Source: Diphasiastrum complanatum (Eukaryota > Streptophyta > Lycopodiopsida > Lycopodiales > Lycopodiaceae). Taken from it: 64,000 bases of DNA. A program made the translations under genes and the position numbers. Below the pieces are notes generated by a model. The model saw nothing but the letters and a program-made list of their open reading frames with translations, was not told the DNA's origin and searched no databases. Positions 63,780 through 64,000 of the stretch are shown here, piece after piece. The stretch covers positions 9,557,000 to 9,620,999 of the forward strand of contig CM055111.1 in the NCBI GenBank assembly GCA_029204225.1, written 5' to 3'. Every line of letters begins with the position of its first letter. The first letter of the stretch is position 1.

Positions 63780-64000
63780 AAGTTGGAAAAATGATTATGT
63801 TGTAGTGCAACGGGAAGTCTATTATCTGGACATGTAGTTTTTATATCTGGGTGTTTATGTGTTTGTTCTCTCATACTGGTGTCACCTTTTTTTCCCAAAG
63901 AGAGACTGTTTCGTAGGGTTTTTATTTCATTTGAGGAAGTTGAGTTGATTACATCCTTTGCTTATCATCCTTTCACATGATTAAGGGATTGCAGATGAGG
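63780..64000 (+). other. RIK 3' UTR / downstream flank
   Basis: T-rich, no coding frame. No clear AATAAA-type signal was seen before the window ends. Confidence 0.6.

Overview
The window looks like nuclear DNA of a seed plant, most likely an angiosperm. Coding exons have GT-AG introns of plant type, introns and intergenic DNA are AT-rich, and Ty1/copia retrotransposons with the plant initiator-Met primer site (TGGTATCAGAGC) are abundant. Long (GA)n/(CT)n microsatellites recur. I could not name the species. Nothing suggests bacterial, organellar or viral sequence, and I saw no rRNA, tRNA or CRISPR array.

Only three host loci can be supported. (1) An orphan first coding exon of an ALDH3-type aldehyde dehydrogenase on the minus strand near 3.65-3.93 kb; no later exon is visible before the window edge. 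(2) A complete single-coding-exon gene on the minus strand (28608 to 27358) for a seven-helix plant membrane protein of unknown function, with a probable intron in its 5' UTR. (3) A complete eleven-exon gene on the plus strand (49720-63779) for a KH-domain RNA-binding protein, the plant RIK / animal KHDC4 family. I assembled its exons by hand; all eleven keep one frame (1725 nt, 574 residues) across introns of up to 6.8 kb.

The rest is mostly retrotransposon debris, and several pieces can be reconstructed. An element at 9413-15036 (minus) has two LTRs and a perfect GTAAA target duplication, but has lost the reverse-transcriptase active site and carries a 78-bp antisense scrap of another copia RT inside its integrase. 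15.8-17.3 kb holds a gutted copia relic. 18.2-20.8 kb holds a decayed multi-exon gene that looks like a DNA-transposon transposase. 22.3-24.4 kb is a gag/RT/RNase H relic whose end is present three times, once inverted. 34990-37462 (target duplication CCATC) and 54220-56342 (target duplication GGAGC, inside RIK intron 2) are two internally deleted copia elements of the same architecture: a 5' LTR truncated and fused to the RT/RNase H end, followed by a full 3' LTR. 38.7-40.6 kb is a gag-integrase relic related to the 9.4-15 kb element. 40.7-43.2 kb (minus, 3' half) and 45.7-48.9 kb (plus, 5' half) share an LTR family and may be two halves of one element split by an inversion.

The most notable features are the hand-built RIK gene with a young-looking copia derivative in sense orientation in its second intron, the repeated placement of long (GA)n tracts inside copia LTRs or leaders, the inverted-half element pair, and the transposase-like pseudogene. 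I found no clear new functional system; the novelty here is structural.
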